A DNA stretch of 51,665 bases from an uncultured Rhodospirillales bacterium (GTDB lineage: Bacteria > Pseudomonadota > Alphaproteobacteria > Acetobacterales > Acetobacteraceae): assembly GCA_903865895.1 (NCBI GenBank), contig CAIPLM010000009.1, forward strand, positions 1-51,665, written 5' to 3'. This document shows positions 36,880 through 45,595 of this stretch, piece by piece. A model generated the notes under the pieces. That model had not been told where the DNA came from and searched no databases. It saw only the letters and a program-made list of their open reading frames with translations. A program made the translations under genes and the position numbers. The first letter of the stretch is position 1. Each line of letters begins with the position of its first letter.

Positions 36880-37748
36880 TATCCTTGACTGCCCTTGGGC
36901 GCCGGCGTCTTCATCATCGTGCCGGTCATCGGGATGAAGAACACGCCGACATCCTTGCGCGAATGAACCTTGCCCTCGGCGTCCTTGGTGTAGACGTAGA
37001 GGAACTGTCCGCGCTTGAACGGCTGTCCGATCGGGATCAGCATCCGCCCGCCCGGCCGCAGCTGCTTGAACAGCTCCGGCGGCGCATACTGCGCGGCGCA
37101 GGTGACGATGATGATATCGAAGCCGTCCTTCACCTCCGGCCAGCCGAAATACCCATCACCGACGCGGGATTCGATGTTGTCATAGCCGAGCGGCGCGAAG
37201 ATCTTGCCGACCGCCTTACCCAGCGGCTCGATGATCTCGATCGAATAGGCGCGCTTCACGATGCGCGACAGGATCGAGCTCTGATAGCCCGAGCCGGTGC
37301 CGATCTCGAGCGTCACGTCGCCCGGCTGCGGCTTGGCCACCTGGGTCATGTAGGCCTGGCCGAGATAATCCGACAGCGCCGAGCCATAGCCGAGCGCCCA
37401 GGGCTTGGGGTTCTCCTCATAGGCATCGCTCGGCGTCGGCGTGTGGCCTTCGTAGAGGTAGTGGTAATACTCGCGCGGCACCGCGCCGAAGGCCGCCATC
37501 ACCGCCGGATCGGCCGAGCCGAGGCGCTCCTTGAGATATTGCTCGATCCGCCGCAGCGCGGCCGGGCGGCGCGCCTGGATGGCGTTGAACTGGGCCTCGC
37601 CCATGGAGACCGGCCGGCCCGACTTCTCCATCGCGGTCAGAAAGGCCTCGCGGTTCCAGGCGCCGGCCGCCTGCACATCACGCGAATTCAGGCTCAGCGC
37701 CACCGGTGCGGCAGCCAGCAAGGCACGTCGAGAAAGATGAAGGGGCAC
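36879..37748 (-). CDS. Protein-L-isoaspartate O-methyltransferase family protein with export signal
   Basis: A 289-aa SAM-dependent methyltransferase of the PCMT family. The SAM motif is LEIGTGSGYQSSILSRI (residues 147-163), followed by AYSIEIIEPLGKA and LKPGGRM-like QLRPGGRMLIPIG. The N-terminus SRRALLAAAPVALSL (6-20) has twin arginines and a hydrophobic core ending near VQA, so it looks exported. The N-terminal 100 residues are longer than cytosolic PCMT. It lies 2 bp after the membrane spermidine-synthase-like gene. Confidence 0.85.
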   Translation of the reverse strand: MPLHLSRRALLAAAPVALSLNSRDVQAAGAWNREAFLTAMEKSGRPVSMGEAQFNAIQARRPAALRRIEQYLKERLGSADPAVMAAFGAVPREYYHYLYEGHTPTPSDAYEENPKPWALGYGSALSDYLGQAYMTQVAKPQPGDVTLEIGTGSGYQSSILSRIVKRAYSIEIIEPLGKAVGKIFAPLGYDNIESRVGDGYFGWPEVKDGFDIIIVTCAAQYAPPELFKQLRPGGRMLIPIGQPFKRGQFLYVYTKDAEGKVHSRKDVGVFFIPMTGTMMKTPAPKGSQG

Positions 37749-37750
37749 GC

Positions 37751-40171
37751 TCAGGTCTCTTTGGTCTGGGGAAAGGCGAAAACGCAGGCGGCGTATAGCA
37801 TCATTGCGGTCGCCAGGACCATGTCATACCCCAGCTGCAGCGCCATGAGGTTGGCAAGCGGGGTAGAGACCACCGAAAAAGCGCCGTTCAGCGCCCAGGC
37901 CCAGGGCAGGAAGCTGCTATTGCCCATGCGCGACAGGCCGAGCGGGAACGGCAGGCCGAGCGCCATCGAGGCCGGCGCCACCAGCGCCAGCACGATTGCC
38001 GCCCGCGCCAGCCAGGGCAGGCTCAGCGTCGCCAGCATGAACTCCTGCAAGCCGACCACCAGGATCACGCCCCACACCAGCACGATCAGGATCGCGCCCC
38101 GCAGCGCCCAGTGCGCCGAGCGTTCGAACCGCGCCTCGAACATGCTGCCGATGCCCGAGAAAATCAGCATCCCCGTCAGCACCAGCGAGAAGGCGGACGT
38201 GCGGTCATTGAGGTAGAAGGTCGCGCGCTCGATGAGGAAAATCTCAAGGAACAGGAAGCCGAGGCCGAGCGCCGAGAAATACACGATGGCCCGCAAAATC
38301 GCCCCACGGCCCGCTCGCGCGCCCCCCCGCAGCTGCGCCCGCCCGAACAGCGGCACGATCAGCACCACGGCGGCCACCACCGCCGCCTGCGCCAGCACCG
38401 CGAGATTGACCAGCGGCCCGATCTCCTGTTGCGGCAGCAGCTCCAGCCGTTGCAGCAGAACGCCAAGCTGCGCCAGCCGCAGCACCGCGTAGAAGGCCGG
38501 CCGGTCGAACGTCACCGGCGAAAGATCGAAATCCCGCCCGCTCTCCGTCCCCTGCCCCGCCAGCATCGGCCCCGCCTCGTCGGCGATCGCGTCATGCGCG
38601 CCCTCGCCCGAGGTCACCGAGCCCGACGTGAAGGACACTGCCGGCAAATCGTTGAAGATATTGGCCCGCGCCGCCTCGACGTTGATGCCCGGGAACCAGC
38701 TGAGATCGAAGGACCGCGTCTCACCAAACGCCTGCGACGCCGCGATGTCCGCAGCCGGAAACGCCTGGTTCGACACCAGCACCCGAACATTCCACGCCGA
38801 GCGGATCACGATCACATGCCGGCCGGGATCGGCCACGCCCCCGGCAAGCAACGCGGCGCGCACCGTCGCCAGCATGCGGATGGCATAGGCCGGGAATTCG
38901 CGGATCGACACCGGCAGCGAGACGATGCCGCCCGGCTTCAGCGCCCTCAGATACAGCCCGATCGCCTCGGCGGCGAAGGCGTTGGTATTGGCCTCGGCGG
39001 TGTCGAGAAAATCACCGGCGAAATCGATGACGTCGTAGCGCCCGGCCTCCCCACGCGCCACCGCGATCGGGCTATCCGCCAGCATCACCGGGGGTGCTGC
39101 CAGCGCCGGCGACGGCCCGAACCCCTGGCGCAGCGCCTCCAGCAGCACCGGCTCCTGCTCCAGCGCGACGATCTCGGCGGCGCCGAGCGCCCGCGCCTCG
39201 GCGATGCGGAACCCGCCGGAGGTGCCGGCCAGCAACACCGAAGGTTTCGGCCGCAGCGTGTAGGGCAGTGCGGCGAGCGTCGCCTTGGCATAATCGGCCG
39301 TGAGCGGCCCGGGCTTCGGCAGCGCCGCCAGCCGGTTGCCGTCGCGATACAGGCCGAAGGAGGCCGGCGGATTGCCGACGCCGAGCAGCCCGGCATTATT
39401 GGAGATATCGGTGTCCACCCGCTCGGTGAAATCGTCGAGCAGCATGTAGAGCCCGCGTGGCGAATAGAGCGTCGCCGCCACCTTGCTGTCCGGCACGTGT
39501 AGCGGCGCGTAGATCGCTTTGTAGTCGTTGAAATCGGCCTGGTTGTCGGCCAGCAGCAGATACTCCCCGCCGCACAGCGCCAGCACGGTGGCCATAACCG
39601 CGGGCAGCCTTGGTTGCGCCAGCACCGCGAGCCCGAGCGGCAGCAGCAGGCAGGGCAGCAGCAGGAAGGGGTGCACCACCTGCATCAGCCCGAGCGCCAG
39701 CAGCGAGCCGGCGCCGGCGCCGGTGAGGTCAAACCCGTAGACGCGGCCCACCGCATGGTAGTTCAGCACGAAGGAGAGGCTGATATAGAGCCCGCTCAGG
39801 AAGAAGAACGGCAGCAGCGCCACGTAGTAATTGGCGATATTCACCAGCTGCGGCGCCAGCGTCGCCTGGTTCTGCAATTGCAGCGGGTTGAACGGATTGG
39901 TGGTGACGAAGCGATAGCCGAGCGCGGCCGCCACGATCAGCGCCACGGGCAGCCAGTGCAGCAGCAGGCGACCATGCCGGGCGAACCAGTCCCGCGCGAT
40001 CGCCATCGCCACGCCCGAGAAGGCGAAGCCGGCCAGCACCAGGGAGATCACCCAGTAGCCATATTCCGACCATTTCGCGACCGCGAAATACCGCGTCAGC
40101 GCGATCTCGAACCCGACGGTGGCCATCGAGACGAGGAACAGCGGCACCATGCCGGTGGTTTTGAGGCTCAA
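37751..40171 (-). CDS. Membrane-embedded spermidine-synthase-like protein
   Basis: An 806-aa fusion. It has an N-terminal bundle of about 7 membrane helices (residues 8-240), a soluble spermidine-synthase-like SAM domain (SVLLAGTSGGFRIAEARALG, then IVALEQEPVLLEALRQGFG, and YDVIDFAGDFLDTAEANT), and a C-terminal set of about 6 helices. This matches 'fused MFS/spermidine synthase' proteins of unknown activity; the acidic residues needed for aminopropyl transfer are not certain. I choose TTG 40171, which overlaps the hydrolase stop (TTGA); ATG 40150 is the alternative and has no Shine-Dalgarno. The extension to 40375 is antisense-like. Confidence 0.82.
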   Translation of the reverse strand: MSLKTTGMVPLFLVSMATVGFEIALTRYFAVAKWSEYGYWVISLVLAGFAFSGVAMAIARDWFARHGRLLLHWLPVALIVAAALGYRFVTTNPFNPLQLQNQATLAPQLVNIANYYVALLPFFFLSGLYISLSFVLNYHAVGRVYGFDLTGAGAGSLLALGLMQVVHPFLLLPCLLLPLGLAVLAQPRLPAVMATVLALCGGEYLLLADNQADFNDYKAIYAPLHVPDSKVAATLYSPRGLYMLLDDFTERVDTDISNNAGLLGVGNPPASFGLYRDGNRLAALPKPGPLTADYAKATLAALPYTLRPKPSVLLAGTSGGFRIAEARALGAAEIVALEQEPVLLEALRQGFGPSPALAAPPVMLADSPIAVARGEAGRYDVIDFAGDFLDTAEANTNAFAAEAIGLYLRALKPGGIVSLPVSIREFPAYAIRMLATVRAALLAGGVADPGRHVIVIRSAWNVRVLVSNQAFPAADIAASQAFGETRSFDLSWFPGINVEAARANIFNDLPAVSFTSGSVTSGEGAHDAIADEAGPMLAGQGTESGRDFDLSPVTFDRPAFYAVLRLAQLGVLLQRLELLPQQEIGPLVNLAVLAQAAVVAAVVLIVPLFGRAQLRGGARAGRGAILRAIVYFSALGLGFLFLEIFLIERATFYLNDRTSAFSLVLTGMLIFSGIGSMFEARFERSAHWALRGAILIVLVWGVILVVGLQEFMLATLSLPWLARAAIVLALVAPASMALGLPFPLGLSRMGNSSFLPWAWALNGAFSVVSTPLANLMALQLGYDMVLATAMMLYAACVFAFPQTKET

Positions 40172-41016
40172 TGCCAGATCCGCCGCTTGATGAAGCCGCC
40201 CAGCAGGTCGTTGAACTGCTCCGCCCGGTCGACGAAGAGCGCGTGCCCGGCATCGCGCAGCACCACCGTCTCGGCCGTCTTGTGGTGCGCGGCGAGATTG
40301 CCCGCCTGCCCCTCGAATTTCGGCCGCACCAGATAGAGCACCGGCCGCTGCGTCGCGTAGACCGCCTCTTTCCAATAGGTGCGCGGCACGGGATAGGCGA
40401 GCAGCGCCTTGGCCGCCGGATCGGGCGTGCGCAGGCAGGTCTCGGTCAGCCGGTCGAGCCAGGCGGCGGGTTGCGGGCGGGCGAACATGCCGCGGACGAA
40501 ATTACGCATCATCACCTCGCGCGGCAGCTTCGGCCCCGGCTTCATCGGCTGCGCGGGCGGCGCCGGCGGCGGGTCCTCGCCGATGGAATTATCGATCAGC
40601 ACCAGCCCGGCGAGACGCCCATCACCGCTCTCATGCACATAGGCGAGGCTGTCGAGCACGCCCAGCGACCAGCCGACCAGCAGCACCGGCGCGGGGCCGA
40701 GGCTCGCGATCAGCTCGCCGATATCCTGCCCGCGGCGGCGATGGTCATAGCCGGTAGCCGGGATCGCGCTGTCGCCCTGGCCGCGTGGATCGAGCGCGAT
40801 CACCCGGTAGCTGCGCGAGAAATGGTCGATCTGCCGCTGCCAGATCCAGGCCGGCATGGTCCAGCCCGGCACCAGCACCATGGTCTGCCCGCGCCCGGCC
40901 TCGATGTAGTGCAGCTTCACCCCATCGGAGGTCGTCATATACCTGCTCTCGGCGGCCCGGGATGGCGGGCTCGCGAGCAGGAGGAGAAGCGCGGCGAGGA
41001 GGGCGGCATAACGCAT
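40168..41016 (-). CDS. Alpha/beta hydrolase, exported
   Basis: A 282-aa hydrolase with signal peptide MRYAALLAALLLLLASPPSRA. The nucleophile elbow GWSLG has Ser117, the oxyanion region is VPGWTMPAW, the acid follows LVRPKF, and the histidine is in RDAGHALFVD. It may be an esterase, lactonase or haloperoxidase-like enzyme. The ATG at 41016 begins the signal; an upstream ATG at 41043 would add nine residues. It is the first of five overlapping genes after the ABC operon, 34 bp past the permease gene. Confidence 0.85.
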   Translation of the reverse strand: MRYAALLAALLLLLASPPSRAAESRYMTTSDGVKLHYIEAGRGQTMVLVPGWTMPAWIWQRQIDHFSRSYRVIALDPRGQGDSAIPATGYDHRRRGQDIGELIASLGPAPVLLVGWSLGVLDSLAYVHESGDGRLAGLVLIDNSIGEDPPPAPPAQPMKPGPKLPREVMMRNFVRGMFARPQPAAWLDRLTETCLRTPDPAAKALLAYPVPRTYWKEAVYATQRPVLYLVRPKFEGQAGNLAAHHKTAETVVLRDAGHALFVDRAEQFNDLLGGFIKRRIWH

Positions 41017-41050
41017 GCCGCCAACTGAACCCGGCGCCCTCACCTGTCAA

Positions 41051-41872
41051 TCAGCGCGCGTAGCGCCGTTGCAGCAGCGCGCTGCCGGCCATGGTGAGGC
41101 CGAGCGTCACCAGCAGCAGAATGAAGGCGAGTGCGGCGCCGAACGGCCAGTTGGTGGTGCGCACGAACTGGTCGTAAACAGCCGGCGCCATCATCTTGAA
41201 GCGCGAGCCGCCGAGCAGCACGGGCGTCGCGTAGGCGTTCATGCAGAGGATGAACACCAGCGCGGAGCCGGCGATCACTCCGGGCAGGCTCAAGGGCAGG
41301 ATCACCCGGCGGAACATGGTCAGCGGGCCGGCGCCCATGTTGAGGGCGGCTTCCTCGACATTGCGCGGAATACCCTCGATCACCGCGGCCAGCGTGAGGA
41401 TCATGTAGGGCAGCACCACGGTGACGATGCCGGCGACCACGGCACCTGGCGTGTACATCAACTGCACTGAGCCGATGCCGACCGCCTTCAGCGCGGTATT
41501 CACCACCCCGGTATTGCCAAGCAGCGCCATCCAGCCCGCCGCGCGCACGACGTTGCCGACCATCAGCGGGAAGACAGTGATCAGCGTCAGGATCGACTTC
41601 CACCGCCCCTGCATGCGCGCCAGCACATAGGCGGCGGGGAAACCGGCGGCGAGTGCGATGACGGTGGCGAGGAAGGCGGTGCGCAGCGTGGTAGCCAGCA
41701 CCTCGCGGTAATACGGGTCGGCCACCGCGGCGACGTAGTTCTGCAGCGTCACCGCCTCGATCATGAGGTCGGTGGCGCTGTAGATGTTGAGCGAATAGCG
41801 GAACAGCAGCGCCATCGGCGCCACCATCATCAGCAGCACCAGCAGCAGTGCCGGGACGACGAGGGCGGCCAT
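41051..41872 (-). CDS. Polyamine-type ABC permease (PotB-like), second transporter
   Basis: A 273-aa permease with about six helices. The EAA loop is EEAALNMGAGPLTMFRRVILPLSLPG and the late motif is NAYATPVLLGGSRF, typical of PotB. The ATG at 41872 is chosen; the frame to 41989 overlaps the binding-protein gene. It is the last gene of the 44801-41051 ABC operon. Confidence 0.92.
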   Translation of the reverse strand: MAALVVPALLLVLLMMVAPMALLFRYSLNIYSATDLMIEAVTLQNYVAAVADPYYREVLATTLRTAFLATVIALAAGFPAAYVLARMQGRWKSILTLITVFPLMVGNVVRAAGWMALLGNTGVVNTALKAVGIGSVQLMYTPGAVVAGIVTVVLPYMILTLAAVIEGIPRNVEEAALNMGAGPLTMFRRVILPLSLPGVIAGSALVFILCMNAYATPVLLGGSRFKMMAPAVYDQFVRTTNWPFGAALAFILLLVTLGLTMAGSALLQRRYAR

Positions 41873-41891
41873 TTGGCGCTGCGGTCTCGGA

Positions 41892-42914
41892 TCAGGCCTT
41901 GAATTCCTTGTTCCACCAATCGAGCAGGCTCGAGGTCTCCTTCGCGAGATACTCGAAATCCGGATAGTGCAGCGCGGCCTGCTCGGCATCGGTGAAGCCG
42001 ATCGCCTTCATCAGGTCGGGGGCCACCGGCGCGTTGTCGATGGTCGGCGCGTAGGACATGTTCTGCGCGAAGCCGACCTGGGAGCGCGGGTCGAGCATGG
42101 CGTTGAGGTAGGCGAGGCCATTGGCCTTGTTGGGGCCGTTCTTGGTCACCGAGGCGCCGGAGACATAGGCGATCGCGCCCTCCTTGGGCACGGCGGTCGC
42201 CATGTTGATGCCGCCCTTCTTCCAGAACACGCCGCGCGCCAGCCACATCGGCCCGTACAGCACTTCCTCGCCCTTCATGCCCACCGCGAAGGCCTCGTTG
42301 GAGGGGTAGATGCGCGGCTCGAGCTTCTTGAGGTCCATCAGGGCCTTCTTGCCGCGCGAGAAGTCGTTCATCGGCCCGCCGAAGGCGAGGTTGGCGAGCA
42401 TGATGACGTAGAGGTACTGGATGTCGATCAGGCCGAGCTTGCCCTTGTTCTTGGGGTCCCACATGTCGATGAAGCCGGCGGGGGCGGCCATCTTGGCGGG
42501 GTTGTAGACCATCACCTTGCCCGAGATGATCTGCGGGACGGAGTAGGCGGTGCGGTAGGCCTTGGGCACGTGCTTGAGGTTGGGCACGTTCTCCTCGGTG
42601 ATCGGCTCCCACACGTTCAGCAGGGACATGGTGTAGAGGTCGATGTCCGACAGGCAGGCGACATCCATGCTGCCGCGGCGCGAGGCGCGTTCGGCGGTGA
42701 TCTTGGCGCGGCGCGCGTCCTGGGTGCCGACGTCCTGGATCACCTCGATCCCGGCCGGGGCCATCAGCGGCTTGTCGATATTGGAGCCGAGCAGCGCGGC
42801 ATAGTCGCCGCCCCAGGTGCCGACCACCACTTGGCCGGCGGCGCGGGCGTTGGGGGCGATTGCGGCGGCGGCGGCGGTGCCGAGCAGGGTGCGGCGGCCG
42901 AGTTGGTTGGTCAT
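41892..42914 (-). CDS. Polyamine-type ABC substrate-binding protein (Tat signal), second transporter
   Basis: A 340-aa PotD-like receptor. The twin-arginine signal GRRTLLG (residues 6-12) is followed by an alanine-rich core ending near NARAA. Then come VVVGTWGGDYAALL, MDVACLSDIDLY and GKLGLIDIQYLY. At 340 aa it is the usual PotD size, unlike the 427-aa relative at 16868, so the two transporters are not simple duplicates. Its start overlaps the ATPase stop by 4 bp. Confidence 0.9.
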   Translation of the reverse strand: MTNQLGRRTLLGTAAAAAIAPNARAAGQVVVGTWGGDYAALLGSNIDKPLMAPAGIEVIQDVGTQDARRAKITAERASRRGSMDVACLSDIDLYTMSLLNVWEPITEENVPNLKHVPKAYRTAYSVPQIISGKVMVYNPAKMAAPAGFIDMWDPKNKGKLGLIDIQYLYVIMLANLAFGGPMNDFSRGKKALMDLKKLEPRIYPSNEAFAVGMKGEEVLYGPMWLARGVFWKKGGINMATAVPKEGAIAYVSGASVTKNGPNKANGLAYLNAMLDPRSQVGFAQNMSYAPTIDNAPVAPDLMKAIGFTDAEQAALHYPDFEYLAKETSSLLDWWNKEFKA

Positions 42915-43975
42915 GGAAGGTCTCCCTCTGGTTCGATGCCGAGCAGGCGGCCGAAACTGTTGTGCCAATCGAGATGAACGGTATCGCCGGCTACCAGCGC
43001 GCGGAGCGGATCGCCCTGCGCCGGCGTCGGCTTGGTGACCAGCACGGGGCCGGCCGGGGTTTCGAGATGAAACTCGGTCATCCCCCCGAGATAGGTCACC
43101 ATGGTGAGGCGGCCGGGCAGGCAGCCGCCATCGGGGCGGATATCGATGCGCTCCGGCCGCACCGCGAGCGCGGCGGGGCCGCGGGGGCGCTCGCCGGCGC
43201 TGGGCAGCAGGAGCCCGCCGGCACGGAAACTCCCGGGCGCCTCCAGCACGCCGCTCAGGATGTTGCAGCGGCCGAGGAATGAGGCGACGAAAATATCGGC
43301 CGGCCGCTCGTAGAGCTCCTCCGGCGAGCCGATCTGGCGCACCCGCCCGCGATCCATCACCACCAGGCGGTCGGCCATGGTGAGCGCCTCCTCCTGGTCA
43401 TGGGTGACGAAGAGGGTGGTGAGGCCGAGCCGCTGTTGCAGGGCGCGGATCTCGACGCGGACCTCGGCACGCAGCCGCGCGTCAAGATTGGAGAGTGGCT
43501 CGTCGAGCAGGAAGACGCCGGGGTTGACCACGAGGGCGCGGGCAAGGGCCACGCGCTGCTGCTGGCCGCCGGAGAGCTGGGAGATGCGGCGTTCGGCGTA
43601 GCCATCGAGCCGCACCAGGCGCAGCGCCTCGGTGATGCGGGTTTCGCGCTCGGGGCGGGCGATTTTACGCATTTCGAGGCCGAAGCCGACGTTTTCCGCC
43701 ACCGTCATGTGCGGGAAGAGCGCGTAGCCCTGGAACACCATGGCGGTGTCACGCCCGTACGGCGGCGCCTGGGTGACGTCGGTGCCGCCGATCAGCACAC
43801 GTCCGGCGGTGGGCTGCACGAAGCCGGCGACCATGCGCAGCGTGGTGGTCTTGCCGCAGCCGGAGGGGCCGAGGAGGGCCACGAGTTCGCCCTGCGCGAC
43901 TTCGAGATCGACGCGATCCACCGCGACGGTGGCGCCATAGGTGCGGCGCAGGCCGTCGATGACGAGATTGGTCAT
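42911..43975 (-). CDS. Polyamine-type ABC transporter ATPase (PotA-like), second transporter
   Basis: A 354-aa ATPase. Walker A GPSGCGKT is at residues 36-43; FQGYALFPHMTVAENVGF, LSGGQQQRVALARAL and FLLDEPLSNLDARLR follow. The C-terminal TOBE domain contains AVRPERIDIRPDG. It lies 19 bp after the PotC-like gene and overlaps the binding-protein gene by 4 bp. Confidence 0.93.
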   Translation of the reverse strand: MTNLVIDGLRRTYGATVAVDRVDLEVAQGELVALLGPSGCGKTTTLRMVAGFVQPTAGRVLIGGTDVTQAPPYGRDTAMVFQGYALFPHMTVAENVGFGLEMRKIARPERETRITEALRLVRLDGYAERRISQLSGGQQQRVALARALVVNPGVFLLDEPLSNLDARLRAEVRVEIRALQQRLGLTTLFVTHDQEEALTMADRLVVMDRGRVRQIGSPEELYERPADIFVASFLGRCNILSGVLEAPGSFRAGGLLLPSAGERPRGPAALAVRPERIDIRPDGGCLPGRLTMVTYLGGMTEFHLETPAGPVLVTKPTPAQGDPLRALVAGDTVHLDWHNSFGRLLGIEPEGDLP

Positions 43976-43994
43976 GAGGTGATCTTTCCGCGCG

Positions 43995-44801
43995 TCACGA
44001 CACGACTCGGGAGAGGTTCACGAAGCGGTCGGTGATCAGCATCAGCGCGCCGATCATGACGATCTGCACGGTGGCCACGGCCGCGAGGGTCGGGTCCACC
44101 CGGAATTCCAGGTAGTTCAGCATCGCGACCGGCAGGGTGGAGCGGCCGGGGCCGACGAGGAGCAAGGTGAGTTCAAGGTTTTCAAAGCTCTGAATGAAGC
44201 TGAACAAGGCGCCGGCGACCACGCCGGAGCGCATCATCGGCAAGGTGACACGGCGGAACACCGTCCAGGGCCGGGCGCCGAGATCGGCCGCGGCTTCCTC
44301 CGCGGCGGGGTGCAGCCCGGCGAGCGAGGCGGCGACGAGGCGGACGGTCCAGGGCACCGTCAGCAGCACATGGGCGGCGATCAGGCCCGGCAAGGTGGCG
44401 ACGATCTGGAAATCGATCGCGTCGTCGATTTGCACGAACATCACGTAGAGCGCGGTGCCGAGTACCACGCCGGGCACCGCGAGCGGCCCCATCAGCAGGG
44501 TGTTGACGAAGCCGCGCGCCGGCAGCCGCGCCCGCACCAGCGCATAGGCGGCGGCCGTGCCAAGGGTGACGCCGATGACGGTGGCGACCACGGCGAGTTG
44601 CAGCGAATTGACGAAGCCGCGGGAGAATTCGCGCTGCTCCCAGGCGTTCACGTACCAGCGCAGCGTGTAGCCATCCGGCGGGAAGGAGACCACTTCCTGG
44701 TCGAAAAAGCTCAGATACATCACCGCGAGCATGGGCAGCAGGACGACAGTGAACACTGCCCCCACGCCGCCTCGCCACAGGAATGTCCGCGCCTTCGCCA
44801 T
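43995..44801 (-). CDS. Polyamine-type ABC permease (PotC-like), second transporter
   Basis: A 268-aa permease with about six helices. The EAA loop is EEAAADLGARPWTVFRRVTLPMMRSG and SFENLELTLLL follows. The ATG at 44801 starts directly before the first helix; the open frame to 44927 overlaps the divergent gene's leader and is rejected. It is the first gene of the minus-strand operon, transcribed from the divergent region 44802-44916. Confidence 0.91.
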   Translation of the reverse strand: MAKARTFLWRGGVGAVFTVVLLPMLAVMYLSFFDQEVVSFPPDGYTLRWYVNAWEQREFSRGFVNSLQLAVVATVIGVTLGTAAAYALVRARLPARGFVNTLLMGPLAVPGVVLGTALYVMFVQIDDAIDFQIVATLPGLIAAHVLLTVPWTVRLVAASLAGLHPAAEEAAADLGARPWTVFRRVTLPMMRSGVVAGALFSFIQSFENLELTLLLVGPGRSTLPVAMLNYLEFRVDPTLAAVATVQIVMIGALMLITDRFVNLSRVVS

Positions 44802-44866
44802 TCCCCAATCTGCGGTTTTCCCGCCGTGCCGACAAGGGCTCGCAACATAGCACATGCGCCCCATAT

Positions 44867-44886
44867 GCATTTCTCGGCCGAAATGC
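44867..44886. promoter_or_regulatory. Palindrome GCATTTC-N6-GAAATGC
   Basis: A perfect 7+7 dyad around TCGGCC in the 115-bp gap between the divergent PotC-like gene and the DUF5666-like gene. Placement and size suit an operator for a dimeric regulator. I cannot name the regulator. Confidence 0.5.
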
Positions 44887-44916
44887 CGGCTGCGGTTCAT
44901 CAAGGAGTGTTCGCCC

Positions 44917-45528
44917 ATGCGAAGCATCGTCTACGCCGTTCTCGCCGCCTGTCTCGGTGGACTCGTCATCGCCCCGGCCGCGCCGGCGCAAACCCCGCCG
45001 ACCCGCCTGCGCGGCACCATCGCCGCGCTCGAAGGCCAGGTGCTGACCATCGCCACCCGCGAAGGGCCGCAGGTGAAGGTGACGCTCGACGAGAAGGTTG
45101 CGGTCGCCGCGCCGCACCGTCTCGATCTCGCCGCCATCAAGCCGAATTCCTATATCGGCACCGCCGCCGTGCCGGGCGCCGACGGCACGTTGACCGCGCT
45201 CGAAGTGGTCGTGATCCCCGAAGCCGCCCGCGGCAGCGGCGACGGCCATTATGACTGGGATCTCGCGCCCGGCTCCTCGATGACCAACGCCAACGTGGAC
45301 GCCATCGTCCAATCGAACACCGGCCGCACGCTGACGCTGACCTACAAGACCGGCTCGATCAAGGTGACGGTGCCCGAGAACGTGCCCATCGTCGCCTTCG
45401 GCCCGGCAGAGCGGGCCGACCTCAAGCCCGGCGCCAGGGTTTTCGTGCCCGCCATCAAGGGCGCCGATGGCAGCTTCACCGCCACCCGCGTGCTGGTGGA
45501 GAAGGACGGCGTCGCCCCGCCGATGTGA
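44917..45528 (+). CDS. Secreted DUF5666-like protein
   Basis: A 203-aa protein with a Sec signal (MRSIVYAVLAACLGGLVIAPAAPAQ, starting at ATG 44917 after AAGGAG). It contains two small beta-domain repeats of the DUF5666/OB-like type: LRGTIAALEGQVLTIATREG with VKVTLDEKVAV, then VDAIVQSNTGRTLTLTYKTG with IKVTVPENVPI. Each is followed by a PG..V/YIG-type strand and GADG(S/T)(F/L)TA. The function is unknown; probably periplasmic. The frame upstream to 44854 is leader. Confidence 0.8.
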   Translation: MRSIVYAVLAACLGGLVIAPAAPAQTPPTRLRGTIAALEGQVLTIATREGPQVKVTLDEKVAVAAPHRLDLAAIKPNSYIGTAAVPGADGTLTALEVVVIPEAARGSGDGHYDWDLAPGSSMTNANVDAIVQSNTGRTLTLTYKTGSIKVTVPENVPIVAFGPAERADLKPGARVFVPAIKGADGSFTATRVLVEKDGVAPPM

Positions 45529-45595
45529 GTGCGCGCCCGGGGGTTCCCCCGCCACCGCGATCTCGGTTAGCTTCGTCCGGCGCGGGGAGGCAGCG

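Noticed and set aside
37751-40171. Calling the membrane fusion speE
   Set aside because: Only the SAM-binding fold is shared. The protein is mostly membrane helices and aminopropyl transfer cannot be inferred.
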